Assembly (NCBI RefSeq): GCF_015752285.1
Contig: NZ_JADOUY010000002.1
Location: 496,001-560,000, forward strand
Direction: 5' to 3'
DNA from: Mycetocola_A sp015752285
GTDB lineage: Bacteria > Actinomycetota > Actinomycetes > Actinomycetales > Microbacteriaceae
Length of the DNA stretch: 64,000 nucleotides
Of the stretch, positions 53,931 to 63,344 are shown piece after piece (positions within the stretch are counted from its first letter, which is position 1; each line of letters begins with the position of its first letter). The notes under the pieces are model-generated. The model did not search any database. It worked only from the letters and a program-made list of their open reading frames with translations, and was not told the origin of the DNA. The translations under genes and the position numbers were made by a program.

Positions 53931-54518
53931 CTAGAGGGCTTCGGTTCCGCCGCCGCCGGCGACGTCAGTGGCCGACTCGCGGATGTGGTCGACGAAGCCG
54001 TACTCGAGGGCTTCCTGCGCGCTGAACCAGCGGTCGCGGTCGCCGTCCTTGTTGATCTGCTCGACGCTCTTACCCGTCTGAGCAGCGGTGATCTCGGCCA
54101 GTCGGCGCTTCATGTCGAGGATGAGCTGAGCCTGCGTCTGGATGTCGCTCGAGGTTCCACCGAAACCGCCGTGCGGCTGGTGCAGAAGCACCCGCGCGTT
54201 CGGGGTGATGTACCGCTTGCCCTTGGTCCCGGCGGTGAGGAGCAGCTGGCCCATCGACGCGGCCATGCCGATGCCTACGGTCACGATGTCGTTCGGAACG
54301 AACTGCATGGTGTCGTAGATCGCCATGCCTGCCGTGATCGAACCACCGGGTGAGTTGATGTACAGGTAGATGTCCCGCTTGGAATCCTCAGCCGCGAGCA
54401 GCAACAGCTTCGCAGCGATCTCGTTCGCATTCTCATCGCGGACCTCCGCGCCGAGCCAGATGATGCGATCCTTCAGCAGTCGGTCAAAAACACTGTTGGG
54501 CAGTGTCAGTTCGGCCAT
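53931..54518 (-). CDS. clpP: ATP-dependent Clp protease proteolytic subunit (ClpP1-like)
   Basis: 195 residues. Ser in VGIGMAASMGQLLL, His in VLLHQPHGG, Asp in DRDRWFSAQEALEYG: complete triad. The ATG at 54518 (MAELTLPNS) is chosen for GGAG 6 nt upstream and normal family length; an ATG at 54566 would add 16 residues. First gene of the clpP pair downstream of tig. Confidence 0.95.
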   Translation of the reverse strand: MAELTLPNSVFDRLLKDRIIWLGAEVRDENANEIAAKLLLLAAEDSKRDIYLYINSPGGSITAGMAIYDTMQFVPNDIVTVGIGMAASMGQLLLTAGTKGKRYITPNARVLLHQPHGGFGGTSSDIQTQAQLILDMKRRLAEITAAQTGKSVEQINKDGDRDRWFSAQEALEYGFVDHIRESATDVAGGGGTEAL

Positions 54519-54621
54519 GTCGCGCTCCATTTCAGTTGTTGCGTGTTTCGAATCTATCGGAGCCAACGCGCGGGAACCGCCCTGTTCGCCGTGGGCAGAT
54601 ATCGCGCCGCTCCCGGTTAAC

Positions 54622-54657
54622 GACGGATGCCCCGGAGTCGACTCCGGGGCATCCGTC
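54622..54657. terminator. 36-bp perfect palindrome after tig
   Basis: GACGGATGCCCCGGAGT and its complement around a central CG form an uninterrupted 36-bp palindrome 14 bp after the tig stop. It can act as a terminator or attenuator between tig and clpP, but there is no U-tract. Confidence 0.65.
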
Positions 54658-54671
54658 TGGAAGAAGTGAAA

Positions 54672-56018
54672 CTACTTCTTGGCCGAGTTTTCGTCGGTCG
54701 CGGCCTCGTCGGTCGCTGCCTCGTCGGTCGCGGCTTCGTCTTCCTCGGTGGGCACGAAGCCGGTGAGGTCGACGGCCTTGCCTGCCGTGTCGACGACGGT
54801 GGTCTTGGCGAGCACGACGGCGAGGGCCTTGTTGCGGGCGACCTCTCCGACCATGGCCGGGATCTGACCGTTCTCGTCGAGAACCTTGATGAACTCGCCA
54901 GGCTCCATGTTGTACTGCGCTGCACCCTGGATCAGGTACTGGGTCAGCTCGTCCTGGCTGACCTGGACGCTCTCGGCCTCAGCAATGGTGTCGAGGAGAA
55001 GCTGCTGCTTGAACGTGGCCTCGCTCGAGGTGGTGACCTCTGCACGGTGCTCGGCGTCTTCGAGACGGCCTTCGCCCTCGAGGTGACGGTGCACCTCGTC
55101 TTCGACGAGCTTCTCCGGAACAGGGATCTCGACGAGCTCGACGAGCTTGTCGAGCAGCTTGGTGCGAGCCGCGGTGCCCTGGCCGAAGGCCTTCTGGCGT
55201 GCGACCTGCTCCTTGAGGCTTTCCGTCAGCTCGGCGATGGTGTCGAACTCGCTGGCGATCTGCGCGAAGTCGTCGTCGGCCTCGGGCATTTCGCGTTCCT
55301 TGACGGCACCGACGGTGACGGTGATCTCAGCGTTCTCGCCCTCGTGGTCTCCACCGAGCAGCGGAGCGCTGAACGTGGTGACCTCACCGGCGGTGAGCGA
55401 TTCGAGTGCCTCGTCGATACCCTCGATCAGGTCGCCTGAGCCGACCTCGTATGAGATGCCCGACGCGTTGTCGACCTCGTCGCCGTTGATCGTGGCGATC
55501 AGGTCGATCTGAACGAAGTCACCAGTGGTAGCCGGGCGATCGACGGTAACCAGGGTGCCGAAACGGGTGCGCAGCTTGTCGAGCTCCTCCGTGACATCCG
55601 CGTCGGTGATCTCGGCCTCGTCGACCTCGATGGTGATGTCGTCGTACGACGGGAGAGTGATCTCGGGACGAACGTCGACCTCGATGGCGAGCTGAAGGTC
55701 TCCGGAGAAGTCCTTGTCGCTGGGCCACTCGACGATGTCTGCCTCCGGGCGTCCGAGGGTACGGATGCTGTGCTCTTCGACGGCAGCACGATAGAACCCG
55801 TCGAGGCTTTCGTTGACCGCGTGTTCGAGGACGGCGCCCTTGCCCATCCGCTGGTCGATGATTGCCGGCGGAACCTTGCCCTTACGGAAACCGGGGATGT
55901 TGACCTGCTCGGCGATGTGGCCGTATGCGTGGGTGATGCTCGGCTTCAGGTCCTCTGGCGTCACCGAGATGGCGAGCTTGACTCGGGTGGGGCTGAGCTT
56001 TTCGACCGTGGATTTCAC
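54672..56018 (-). CDS. tig: Trigger factor
   Basis: 448-residue ribosome-bound chaperone. The ribosome-docking signature GFRKGKVP is near residue 45; the FKBP-type PPIase domain (about 150-240) shows GDFVQIDL and PLLGGDHEG; the rest is the helical substrate cradle. The tail carries three near-identical ATDEA units. GTG at 56018 is the only plausible start, with AGGAG 11 nt upstream. It leads the tig-clpP-clpP cluster. Confidence 0.96.
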   Translation of the reverse strand: MKSTVEKLSPTRVKLAISVTPEDLKPSITHAYGHIAEQVNIPGFRKGKVPPAIIDQRMGKGAVLEHAVNESLDGFYRAAVEEHSIRTLGRPEADIVEWPSDKDFSGDLQLAIEVDVRPEITLPSYDDITIEVDEAEITDADVTEELDKLRTRFGTLVTVDRPATTGDFVQIDLIATINGDEVDNASGISYEVGSGDLIEGIDEALESLTAGEVTTFSAPLLGGDHEGENAEITVTVGAVKEREMPEADDDFAQIASEFDTIAELTESLKEQVARQKAFGQGTAARTKLLDKLVELVEIPVPEKLVEDEVHRHLEGEGRLEDAEHRAEVTTSSEATFKQQLLLDTIAEAESVQVSQDELTQYLIQGAAQYNMEPGEFIKVLDENGQIPAMVGEVARNKALAVVLAKTTVVDTAGKAVDLTGFVPTEEDEAATDEAATDEAATDENSAKK

Positions 56019-56074
56019 GTTGGTGAGTTCTCCTGTGTAGTGGATTTTCTCCTCGAATGAGGAGGACGGACTTG

Positions 56075-56148
56075 TCGGGGCGACAGGATTCGAACCTGCG
56101 ACCTCCCGGTCCCAAACCGGGCGCTCTACCAAGCTGAGCTACGCCCCG
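56075..56148 (-). tRNA. tRNA-Pro (anticodon TGG)
   Basis: 74-nt cloverleaf. Acceptor CGGGGCG/CGCCCCG, D arm TAGCTCAGCTTGGTAGAGCG, anticodon loop in CCGGTTTGGGACCGG exposing TGG, T arm GCAGGTTCGAATCCTGT. CCA is not encoded (ACAAG follows). It lies 57 bp upstream of the tig start. Confidence 0.95.
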
Positions 56149-56367
56149 GTAGCACCTACCGGCAGTGGACTCACACGCCAGAGCTAAAGAATGCGCCGGG
56201 TGGAAGGCCTCAGACAGTCTAATGCACGAGCGCGGCGAAATATCCGACGCAGGGGGGTGCGGCACGAGCGACCCTCGAACGTGTACTACGATATTCGGGT
56301 GCCGGTCTTCGTTCTACGGGATCGTCACACAACTCAATCCGAAATCCCGGCGGAAACCGTCGGATTC

Positions 56368-56441
56368 GGGGCTGTAGCTTAGTGGTAAAGCCTCTGTCTT
56401 CCAAACAGATGATGCGAGTTCGATTCTCGTCAGCCCCTCCA
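56368..56441 (+). tRNA. tRNA-Gly (anticodon TCC)
   Basis: Acceptor GGGGCTG/CAGCCCC, short D arm GTAGCTTAGTGGTAAAGC, anticodon stem-loop TCTGTCTTCCAAACAGA exposing TCC, T arm GCGAGTTCGATTCTCGT. The terminal CCA (56439-56441) is encoded. Confidence 0.95.
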
Positions 56442-56443
56442 GT

Positions 56444-56629
56444 ATGAAAATCCTCCGCGCTTACTCGCTGTGGACGACAGCGGGAGTGCTCCTGTTCGTC
56501 GTCGGCGGGTTCGCGCTCGGAACCGGCCGATTCGGTGTCGGTGTCCTCCTCATCGCCGCCTCAGCCCTCTGCCTGGGCACCGGGATGGCATCGCACCGCC
56601 GCTGGCTCAGGAAGCACCGCGACAGGTAG
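56444..56629 (+). CDS. Possible small membrane protein
   Basis: 61 residues with two hydrophobic helices (TTAGVLLFVVGGFALGTG, VGVLLIAASALCLGTGMA) and a basic tail that satisfies the positive-inside rule. The ATG is 2 bp after the tRNA-Gly CCA and no ribosome site can exist in the tRNA body, so translation would need tRNA processing or a leaderless end. The amino-acid composition looks coding; treat as tentative. Confidence 0.5.
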   Translation: MKILRAYSLWTTAGVLLFVVGGFALGTGRFGVGVLLIAASALCLGTGMASHRRWLRKHRDR

Positions 56630-56634
56630 CCCGA

Positions 56635-57165
56635 TCACGCCGGTTCCGCATGGTGAGAGGCGTTGACCACATATCTCTCCGCATTTCGACGGATGCCGTC
56701 GACTTCCTCATCGGTGAGTGAACGTCGCACTTTCGCCGGAACCCCTGCGACGAGTGAGCGTGGCGGCACGATGGTGCCCTCGAGCACGACCGCACCCCCG
56801 GCGACGAGGCTCTCGTCGCCGATGACGGAACCGGAGAGCACAACCGATCCCATCCCGATGAGCACCGTGTCACCGATGGTGCAGCCGTGAACGACGGCGT
56901 TGTGTCCGACCGAGACGTTCCGACCGATCCGCACCGGCCATGCGGCGTCCACGTGCACGGCTACGCCGTCCTGGATGTTGCTGCCCTCACCGAGTTCGAT
57001 CGACGCGTAATCGCCGCGCAGGACCGCGTTGTACCAGACGCTCGACGACGGGTGCAGGGTCACATCGCCGATCACACGGGCACCAGGGGCAACGAAGGCG
57101 TCGTTCACCACCGGGCCGGGAACTCCGGAGAGGCGGATGATGGAGGACAGATCTGGACTGGTCAT
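56635..57165 (-). CDS. Gamma carbonic anhydrase family protein
   Basis: 176-residue left-handed beta-helix of hexapeptide repeats. IGRNVSVGHNAVVHGCTIGD contains the His ligands typical of the gamma class (SVGHNAVVHGC), and SSVWYNAVLRGD the conserved Arg/Asp. Activity as carbonic anhydrase is not certain for these homologues. ATG at 57165 lies 6 nt after TAATGT (57172-57177): leaderless start. Confidence 0.9.
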   Translation of the reverse strand: MTSPDLSSIIRLSGVPGPVVNDAFVAPGARVIGDVTLHPSSSVWYNAVLRGDYASIELGEGSNIQDGVAVHVDAAWPVRIGRNVSVGHNAVVHGCTIGDTVLIGMGSVVLSGSVIGDESLVAGGAVVLEGTIVPPRSLVAGVPAKVRRSLTDEEVDGIRRNAERYVVNASHHAEPA

Positions 57166-57270
57166 GGCGACACATTACCCGGCGCACCGGACCGTCCACA
57201 GGCAGCTGTCGGCATCCCCAGCCCCGAACGGGGCAGCACCCCCTGTGCCCCGCTCAGACAGAATAGGGCA

Positions 57271-60200
57271 ATGCCCGATCCCCAGGACCCGCGTCAGCCC
57301 CGCTGGTGGCCATCCGAACCGTCGCTCCTGATGAACACGGCGGTCTGCCCCGCCTGTTTCCGTCCGCTCGGCGGAACTCTATGTGCCACCTGCGGACTCG
57401 ACCTGTCTGTACCGTCGGCCTCCGAACTGCTCGCTGCCGGCACCGAAGTTGTCAGCGCCGAGAACAGGCGCCAGGATCTCGTCGCCCTGATGCGGGTGGA
57501 ACAGCGCGAGCGGGTTGACGCCGATGAACGCGTTCGACAGGAGGCTGCAGCCGCTGCGTTCCGCGCGAACCCTGCACCGTCCGTTCCCGGGCCTGCGGCT
57601 GCGCCGACGTCGTTCTCGCCCGTCGAGCCCGCTCCCCCGGCATTTGCGCCGCCTCCGCCCGTTCCCCACCCTCACTACCCTCAGCCGGCGTACCCTCAGC
57701 CGGGCTACCCGGGGGCCGCATACCCGCAGCCGCCGGTGCCGGCTGTGCCTTCCGGGCCGCGACGGAGCGGCATCCAGATCCTCATGCTGACGGTGGGCGT
57801 GATCCTCGTCTCGATCATGGCGCTGTTCTTTGTGCTGCTCGCGTACCTGGTCGCGAGCCTCGAGGTCAGGTCGGTTCTCACCGGGGTGGCGAGCGTCGTC
57901 ATCTTCGGGGTCGCCGTGCTGCTCTACAAACGGCGACTGACCGGCACAGCAGAGGGGATCTCTGCGCTCGCGGTCGTGTTGTTCCTGCTCGACCTCTGGA
58001 TCATCCGCGCCAACGGACTGTTCGGTTCAGACGGCGTCGACGGCTGGCTGTACACGGGAGTGTCAACCGCTGCACTCGCCGGGCTTCTCGCGCTGGCCTT
58101 CCGGGTCGTGCCTCTGAGAACCCTGTCGCTCTCCGCCGCAGTGCTCACCCCGATCGCCGTCTTCACCCTCACCCAGGGTGTCCTGATCGACGTCGATCCC
58201 TGGACCCGCGCGTGGACGGCTCTCGCGGCCGTCGGTGCTGCGTCCCTCCTCTCGACGCGCATCCGTCGTTCGGCCGAACGCACGCTGATTCGCGTCGGCG
58301 GGATGCTCGCGCTCACGTTCGCCGGCATCCCCGCGTTCGGTGCCTTCCCCGACGTCAGCGCCGGGGCGACTCTGGCATTCGCCGGTCTCGCCGTGATCTG
58401 GTTCTGTGTGCTCGTCGTCACACGGTCGCCTTCCGCGGCACCGTCACAGGTGGCATCATCACCGGCACCCGCAGCACCGATCGTTCCCGCGCCCCGGACG
58501 GATGCCGGCGGCGCGATCCCGGCGGTTCCCCAGCAGCCAGGACCGGACGCCTGGGCAACCCTCGCTGCGGTCGGCCTCGGACTCGCCGTCTCGGGTGCCG
58601 GGCTGTCGCTGTTCTTCCGGAGCGGGCTGGCCGACGCGATCTTCTGGCTGCCGGCAAGCGCCACAGCGCTCGCCGCCGTCGTTGTCGCTGCGCTGGTCCG
58701 CGTTCCACGGCTCGCACGCCTCGCTTCTACTCTCCGGGTCGCTGCGGTGATCCCGCTGACTCTTGCCATTCTGACGATGGCGCCGGCGCTGATCACGTCA
58801 GTTGCGGTCACCAGCTGGGGAGCCCTGACGACACCGCTCAGCCTCGCAGCGTTCAGCAGTCCGGAAGCCACGCTCGTTCCCCTCGATCCCGATGCGCCCG
58901 TCGCCGTACTCCTCGTGGCGCTTCTGAGCCTCGCCTGCCTCGCCCTCCTCGGGACGGTGAGACGCATCGGCTGGGCACCGATCGGGCTGGCCGCTTTCGC
59001 GCTCGTCGCCTGCGGCGCGGTGATCGGCCAGCCACTGGGCTCCTCCGCCTTCGTCGGGCTACTGTCTGCCGCGCTCCTCACCGCTGTTGCGTTCGTGAAG
59101 ACCCCGCCGATCCGGATCGCTCTCGGCACCGTACTGTCGGTCTCGCTGCTCGTGTTCTGGACGATCGGTGTCAGCAGCACCGCCACGTTCCCCGTCGTCG
59201 TTCTCGCCGCCGTCGCCATGCTCGTTGCTGTTCGCGAGGTGATTCTCCGCACGATGGCGTCCGGAACCGCCGCAATCCTCACCCCCTTCGCGGTCGGTTC
59301 GGCGGTCATCGCAGTCACGCTCGGTGCGCGGCTCGTTCCCACCTGGATCGAGAACGTCACAGGCACCACGTACCCGACGGGCACGCCCGCTCTCTGGATG
59401 ACTCTCGCTGCGCTGCTTCTCGTGAGCGTTCCGGTGTGGGTTCGGAGTGTGTTCCGTCGACAGGAAGAAGCGGTGCTCGCGACGATCGCCGCCATCGCCG
59501 GAGGGACCGGCCTGGCAGAGCTGGCGGCAGGGGGCGAGACCATTCGACTCGTCATCGCTCTTGCGCTGACCGGCGCTGTCGCGCTCGCCTGGCAACTCCG
59601 TGATCGGGTCTCGACCTGGCCGGAACGCTACGTCGCTGCTGCCTGCGTGCCCGCAGCGGTGCTCTGGGGCATCGGAGTGGCGTGGGTACGCTTCGCGCCG
59701 GCCGTCTCGATCGACCCGATCTCTGCGGCAGGAATCACGGTTGCAGCGGGCGCCGTCGTCCTGGCTGCCTGTGCGCCGTTCCTCTTTCGCCGGCCAGGGG
59801 CCGGATCCCACCCTGCGAGGATCGCCTGGGACGTTTCGCTGGCCATCGCCGCCGGTGCGCTCGTCGTCTCGGTGGCCGTCCGACCCGAGCTCGGCTGGAT
59901 CACTCTCGTTCTGCTCGCCGTCGCGGCGATGCTCGTATCGAGCGGCGATGGAGACATCGTCACCGGCGGCTCTCCGAGACGCCACGTCGCGTGGGTCGGC
60001 TTTCCGCTCGCTGTTGCCGGACTCTGGCTCGGCGTCTTCCGCGCAGACGGAACGGTCGTGGAGTTCTACACGCTCCCGGTCGCCGGGTTGCTCCTCGCGA
60101 TCCTTGTGCTTGTGCTGGTCCGTCACCCGCGGCCGGAGGGGCCCGCCACCGGGCGAACCGTGTTGCTTGCTGCAGCGCTCGCCGTCGGCATGCTTCCGTC

Positions 60201-61155
60201 CGCGGTCACGGCGCTCGGGAACGAGCCGTTCCGTGCGGTCGTCGTGCTCGTCGCTGCTGCCGGTCTGGTCGTCGCCGGCGCGCTCGCTCCACCGGTGCGG
60301 TGGGGCATCAGTGGCGGACTCACGCTCTGGCTGGCCGGATCAGCCGGTGCGCTTGTCGCCGGTTTCGGTCGGGCAGTGCTCACTTCTGACGCGCGCATCC
60401 CGTTCGAAGCCTGGTCGGGCGGAGCAGCGGCTGTTCTTCTGACTGGCGGGCTGCTCTGGCAGCACCGCGCGAGGCGACCGGTGCCGCTGGCCCCTGTGGT
60501 CGTCGGTGCGGCCGTCGTCGTGCTCGCCTTGCCGACGTTCGGCCAGGTTCTCTTCTCCGAGGTCGAGTCGTGGCGCGCTCTACTCGTGCTCGTGGCCGTC
60601 TGCGTCGCAGTGTTCGTGGCATCCGTGTACGACGCATTCCCGCAGGCTGTGCGCTGGGTCGCCTTCGCCTGTGCCCTTGTTCTCGGAGGCGCGCTGCTCG
60701 CCAGCGGCTCGGCGGACCCGTTCGAGCTCGCGACAGCGCCGCTCGCCATCGCGCTGCTCGCAGCCGGTGGCATCCGGCTCGCGCGTGACGCCCACCGCAG
60801 GTCCTGGGTCGAACTCGGCCCCGGGCTGGTGTTGCTCCTGCTGCCGTCACTGGTCGCCGACTTCGCCGTCGAGAATGAGCTCTGGCGCATCGTCGCCCTC
60901 GGAGTCGCGGCGCTCGCCGTCCTGGGTCTGGGGTTGGCGCTGAGGCTGCAGGCGCCGACCCTGGTCGGCGCCGTTGTCGTCGTTCTCCACGGTCTCGCAC
61001 AGCTGTGGCCGTGGATCTCGGGGCTGTACGGGAGCGTGCCATGGTGGCTCTGGGCGGGGATCGGCGGCGTGATCCTCATCGTCCTCGCCGCAACCTACGA
61101 GAGCAGGATCCGTGATCTCAAAGCCGTGGCTCGCGGGGTGTCGTCCCTCCGCTGA
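57271..61155 (+). CDS. Very large polytopic membrane protein with N-terminal zinc ribbon (SCO7613-like)
   Basis: 1294 residues. An N-terminal zinc ribbon (CPACFRPLGGTLCATC) is followed by a Pro/Ala/Tyr-rich linker with repeated YPQP units (about 110-155), then some 30 hydrophobic helices to the C-terminus. This matches SCO7613-type actinobacterial membrane proteins of unknown function. ATG at 57271 is 6 nt after CAGAAT; the upstream in-frame extension to 56887 overlaps the carbonic anhydrase gene and is rejected. A scaffold or transporter role is speculation. Confidence 0.88.
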   Translation: MPDPQDPRQPRWWPSEPSLLMNTAVCPACFRPLGGTLCATCGLDLSVPSASELLAAGTEVVSAENRRQDLVALMRVEQRERVDADERVRQEAAAAAFRANPAPSVPGPAAAPTSFSPVEPAPPAFAPPPPVPHPHYPQPAYPQPGYPGAAYPQPPVPAVPSGPRRSGIQILMLTVGVILVSIMALFFVLLAYLVASLEVRSVLTGVASVVIFGVAVLLYKRRLTGTAEGISALAVVLFLLDLWIIRANGLFGSDGVDGWLYTGVSTAALAGLLALAFRVVPLRTLSLSAAVLTPIAVFTLTQGVLIDVDPWTRAWTALAAVGAASLLSTRIRRSAERTLIRVGGMLALTFAGIPAFGAFPDVSAGATLAFAGLAVIWFCVLVVTRSPSAAPSQVASSPAPAAPIVPAPRTDAGGAIPAVPQQPGPDAWATLAAVGLGLAVSGAGLSLFFRSGLADAIFWLPASATALAAVVVAALVRVPRLARLASTLRVAAVIPLTLAILTMAPALITSVAVTSWGALTTPLSLAAFSSPEATLVPLDPDAPVAVLLVALLSLACLALLGTVRRIGWAPIGLAAFALVACGAVIGQPLGSSAFVGLLSAALLTAVAFVKTPPIRIALGTVLSVSLLVFWTIGVSSTATFPVVVLAAVAMLVAVREVILRTMASGTAAILTPFAVGSAVIAVTLGARLVPTWIENVTGTTYPTGTPALWMTLAALLLVSVPVWVRSVFRRQEEAVLATIAAIAGGTGLAELAAGGETIRLVIALALTGAVALAWQLRDRVSTWPERYVAAACVPAAVLWGIGVAWVRFAPAVSIDPISAAGITVAAGAVVLAACAPFLFRRPGAGSHPARIAWDVSLAIAAGALVVSVAVRPELGWITLVLLAVAAMLVSSGDGDIVTGGSPRRHVAWVGFPLAVAGLWLGVFRADGTVVEFYTLPVAGLLLAILVLVLVRHPRPEGPATGRTVLLAAALAVGMLPSAVTALGNEPFRAVVVLVAAAGLVVAGALAPPVRWGISGGLTLWLAGSAGALVAGFGRAVLTSDARIPFEAWSGGAAAVLLTGGLLWQHRARRPVPLAPVVVGAAVVVLALPTFGQVLFSEVESWRALLVLVAVCVAVFVASVYDAFPQAVRWVAFACALVLGGALLASGSADPFELATAPLAIALLAAGGIRLARDAHRRSWVELGPGLVLLLLPSLVADFAVENELWRIVALGVAALAVLGLGLALRLQAPTLVGAVVVVLHGLAQLWPWISGLYGSVPWWLWAGIGGVILIVLAATYESRIRDLKAVARGVSSLR

Positions 61156-61170
61156 CGCGCTGAGCTGTTC

Positions 61171-61839
61171 TCACGGCCTCAGGTAGCGCAGTACCGCGAG
61201 GACCCGGCGATGGTCGGATGCGGATGCCTCGAGTCCGAGTTTCGAGAAGATCGCCGTGACGTTCTTCTCGACAGCACCGACACCGACGACGAGTCTCTGC
61301 GCGATTCCCTGGTTGGTGATCCCCTCAGCCATGAGCTGCAGGACGTCTCCCTCGCGAGGAGTGAGCGACGCCAGTGGGTCGCGTCTCTGCGCCAGCAGCT
61401 GTTGCACCACCTGCGGGTCGAGCACCGTTCCACCGGAGGCTACCCTGGTGATCGCATCCTGCAGTTCCGCAAGAGACGCGACACGATCCTTGAGCAGATA
61501 GCCGACGCCGCCGGTCGCCGCGCCGAGGAGCTCATCGGCGTACGCCGACTCGACGTACTGGCTGAGCAGCAATACTCCGATCCCTGGGTGCGATCGGCGG
61601 ATCTCCACCGCCGCCCGCACACCCTCATCGCGGTAGCCGGGCGGCATCCGCACGTCGAGCACGACGACGTCGGGGCGGGACTCCAGAAGGCCGGCGAGAA
61701 GGCTGTCTGCATCACCGTACGAACCGACGGTGACGAATCCGGCTTCATCGAACAACCGCACGAGTCCCTCGCGGAGCAGAACAGAGTCGTCTGCGACCGC
61801 TACCCGGATCGTGGCTGCCGTGTCATCCTGTTCGCTCAC
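61171..61839 (-). CDS. LuxR/NarL family DNA-binding response regulator
   Basis: 222 residues. Receiver domain with the phospho-acceptor Asp in VVVLDVRMPPG and Lys in LLKDRV; C-terminal LuxR HTH SLTPREGDVLQLMAEGITNQGIAQRL. Partner of the histidine kinase just upstream. GTG at 61839 is 6 nt after TAGGCT (61846-61851), so it can also be made from its own leaderless message. Confidence 0.95.
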   Translation of the reverse strand: MSEQDDTAATIRVAVADDSVLLREGLVRLFDEAGFVTVGSYGDADSLLAGLLESRPDVVVLDVRMPPGYRDEGVRAAVEIRRSHPGIGVLLLSQYVESAYADELLGAATGGVGYLLKDRVASLAELQDAITRVASGGTVLDPQVVQQLLAQRRDPLASLTPREGDVLQLMAEGITNQGIAQRLVVGVGAVEKNVTAIFSKLGLEASASDHRRVLAVLRYLRP

Positions 61840-61919
61840 CCGCCCAGCCTAGGAGGTCGGGTGCGCGCCGGTGCTGCAGTTCTGTACCGATGCTGCTCGT
61901 CTGCGCGGTTCCGGCGCAC

Positions 61920-63344
61920 TCAAGCAAAGGGGACGGATGCCGTGGCGCGCGTTCCCGCACCGGCCGGGCTGTCGATTGTCAGTGTGCCTCTCAACCCGTG
62001 AAGTCGATCACGCAGCCCCTGCAGGCCGTGACCGCTCGTGAGGTGTGCTCCGCCGATACCGTCATCGGACACGGTGACCGTGAGCAGCTGACCGAACTCT
62101 GCTGGGTGCATCGACACGTCGACGGTGACGGTGCTGGCTCCGGAGTGTTTGGACGCGTTGGTGATCAACTCGGCAGCGACGAAGTAGCCGTTGCGTTCGA
62201 TCTCGGCCGGCAACCGCAGTCGGGGAGCGAGCGAGCTGTGAACGGTCACCGGGATCGAACTCACCGTTGCCAGCGATTCGATTGCGCTCACGAGCCCGCG
62301 GTCACCGAGGATCGGTGGGGCGAATCCGCGAGACAGCGCCCGGAGTTCCTCAAGCGAGGCCTGCGCCTGCTGGCGAGCCTCGCCGATCAGGATGCGAGCG
62401 GCATCCGGTTCGGTGTCGAGACGGCGTTCGGCTGCCGCGAGGTCCATCTGGAGACGAACGAGTCGCTGTTGGGGACCGTCGTGGATGTCGCGCTCGAGTC
62501 GACGAACGGACTGGTCTTCCGCCTGAAGCGCTGCACCTCGCGAGGCGTCGAGAGCCGCCACCTCGCGTCTGAGGTCATCGCTCTGCCACCGCGACAGCAG
62601 TCCACGGGCGATGACGTGGTGCAGGAGTGTGAGCCACCGGGTGATGAACGGAAGGGTGACGACGAAGATCACGCCGGCGACGAGGTTGAACAGGGCGTCG
62701 GAGGTGAAGCGGTCCACGCCGAGCAGTCGCCCGGGGAAGAAGAACTCGAAGACGACACCACTCAACCAGAACCGATCAGGGTCTCCTTCGGGGATGAATC
62801 GGGCCCAGAACCAGTAGCTGACCCCGCCGACACCTGTCGCGAGCCAGGTGACGGTCACCGTCCACGACACGATGCTCACGATCGGGTTGATCACCAGTCC
62901 GTGCAGCAGGTAGGTCCAGTAGTGGCCATTCGCCACGGGGCCCAGGGCGGTTCGCCAGAACCCGGCGTCGCCTCCAGCGCGCGGCCACTCCGGGGCAGCG
63001 ATGCTCGGATGACCCGCTGCGCGGAGCCTCAGCAGTTCGAGCAGCCCGAACCCGCGTGCGACGTACAGCGAGGCGACCACAACGAAAATGCCCACGACAA
63101 GGGCGATCATGCCGAGACCGGCGGAAAAGAGGGAAACCATGATGGTGAATCCGGTGAGGGCGATCGGCAGGGTGAGGAGCAGAAAACCGAGCTCACGGGG
63201 AACGTTCCGCCAGAGTCCGCCGTAACCCCGCGCCGCCGGTGGGGGCGACGGTACCTGCGGGGCGGGCTTATGCGTGTTCATGGAGCCCAGCGTGGCAGAT
63301 CCTGCCTCGGTGCGAGTGGGGTGTTCGATGGCGTCTGTGCTCAT
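61920..63344 (-). CDS. NarL-type sensor histidine kinase
   Basis: 474 residues. Four or more N-terminal helices (about 55-230, including a DUF/sensor-like membrane region), then HisKA_3 dimerisation LERDIHDGPQQRLVRLQMDL with the phospho-His, and HATPase with ELITNASKHSGAS (N-box) and VSDDGIGGAHLTSGHGLQGLRDRL (G-boxes). No extracytoplasmic sensor domain is obvious, so it may sense membrane state. The cognate regulator lies 80 bp downstream. Confidence 0.93.
   Translation of the reverse strand: MSTDAIEHPTRTEAGSATLGSMNTHKPAPQVPSPPPAARGYGGLWRNVPRELGFLLLTLPIALTGFTIMVSLFSAGLGMIALVVGIFVVVASLYVARGFGLLELLRLRAAGHPSIAAPEWPRAGGDAGFWRTALGPVANGHYWTYLLHGLVINPIVSIVSWTVTVTWLATGVGGVSYWFWARFIPEGDPDRFWLSGVVFEFFFPGRLLGVDRFTSDALFNLVAGVIFVVTLPFITRWLTLLHHVIARGLLSRWQSDDLRREVAALDASRGAALQAEDQSVRRLERDIHDGPQQRLVRLQMDLAAAERRLDTEPDAARILIGEARQQAQASLEELRALSRGFAPPILGDRGLVSAIESLATVSSIPVTVHSSLAPRLRLPAEIERNGYFVAAELITNASKHSGASTVTVDVSMHPAEFGQLLTVTVSDDGIGGAHLTSGHGLQGLRDRLHGLRGTLTIDSPAGAGTRATASVPFA

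Noticed and set aside
56887..57270. N-terminal extension of the large membrane protein to 56887
   Set aside because: It runs antisense through the carbonic anhydrase gene. The start at 57271 has a well-placed -10 box and precedes the zinc ribbon.
57924..59555. 543-residue minus-strand frame inside the large membrane protein gene
   Set aside because: Composition (Ala/Thr/Arg/Ser runs) is typical of an antisense shadow, and the plus-strand frame has clear helices throughout.
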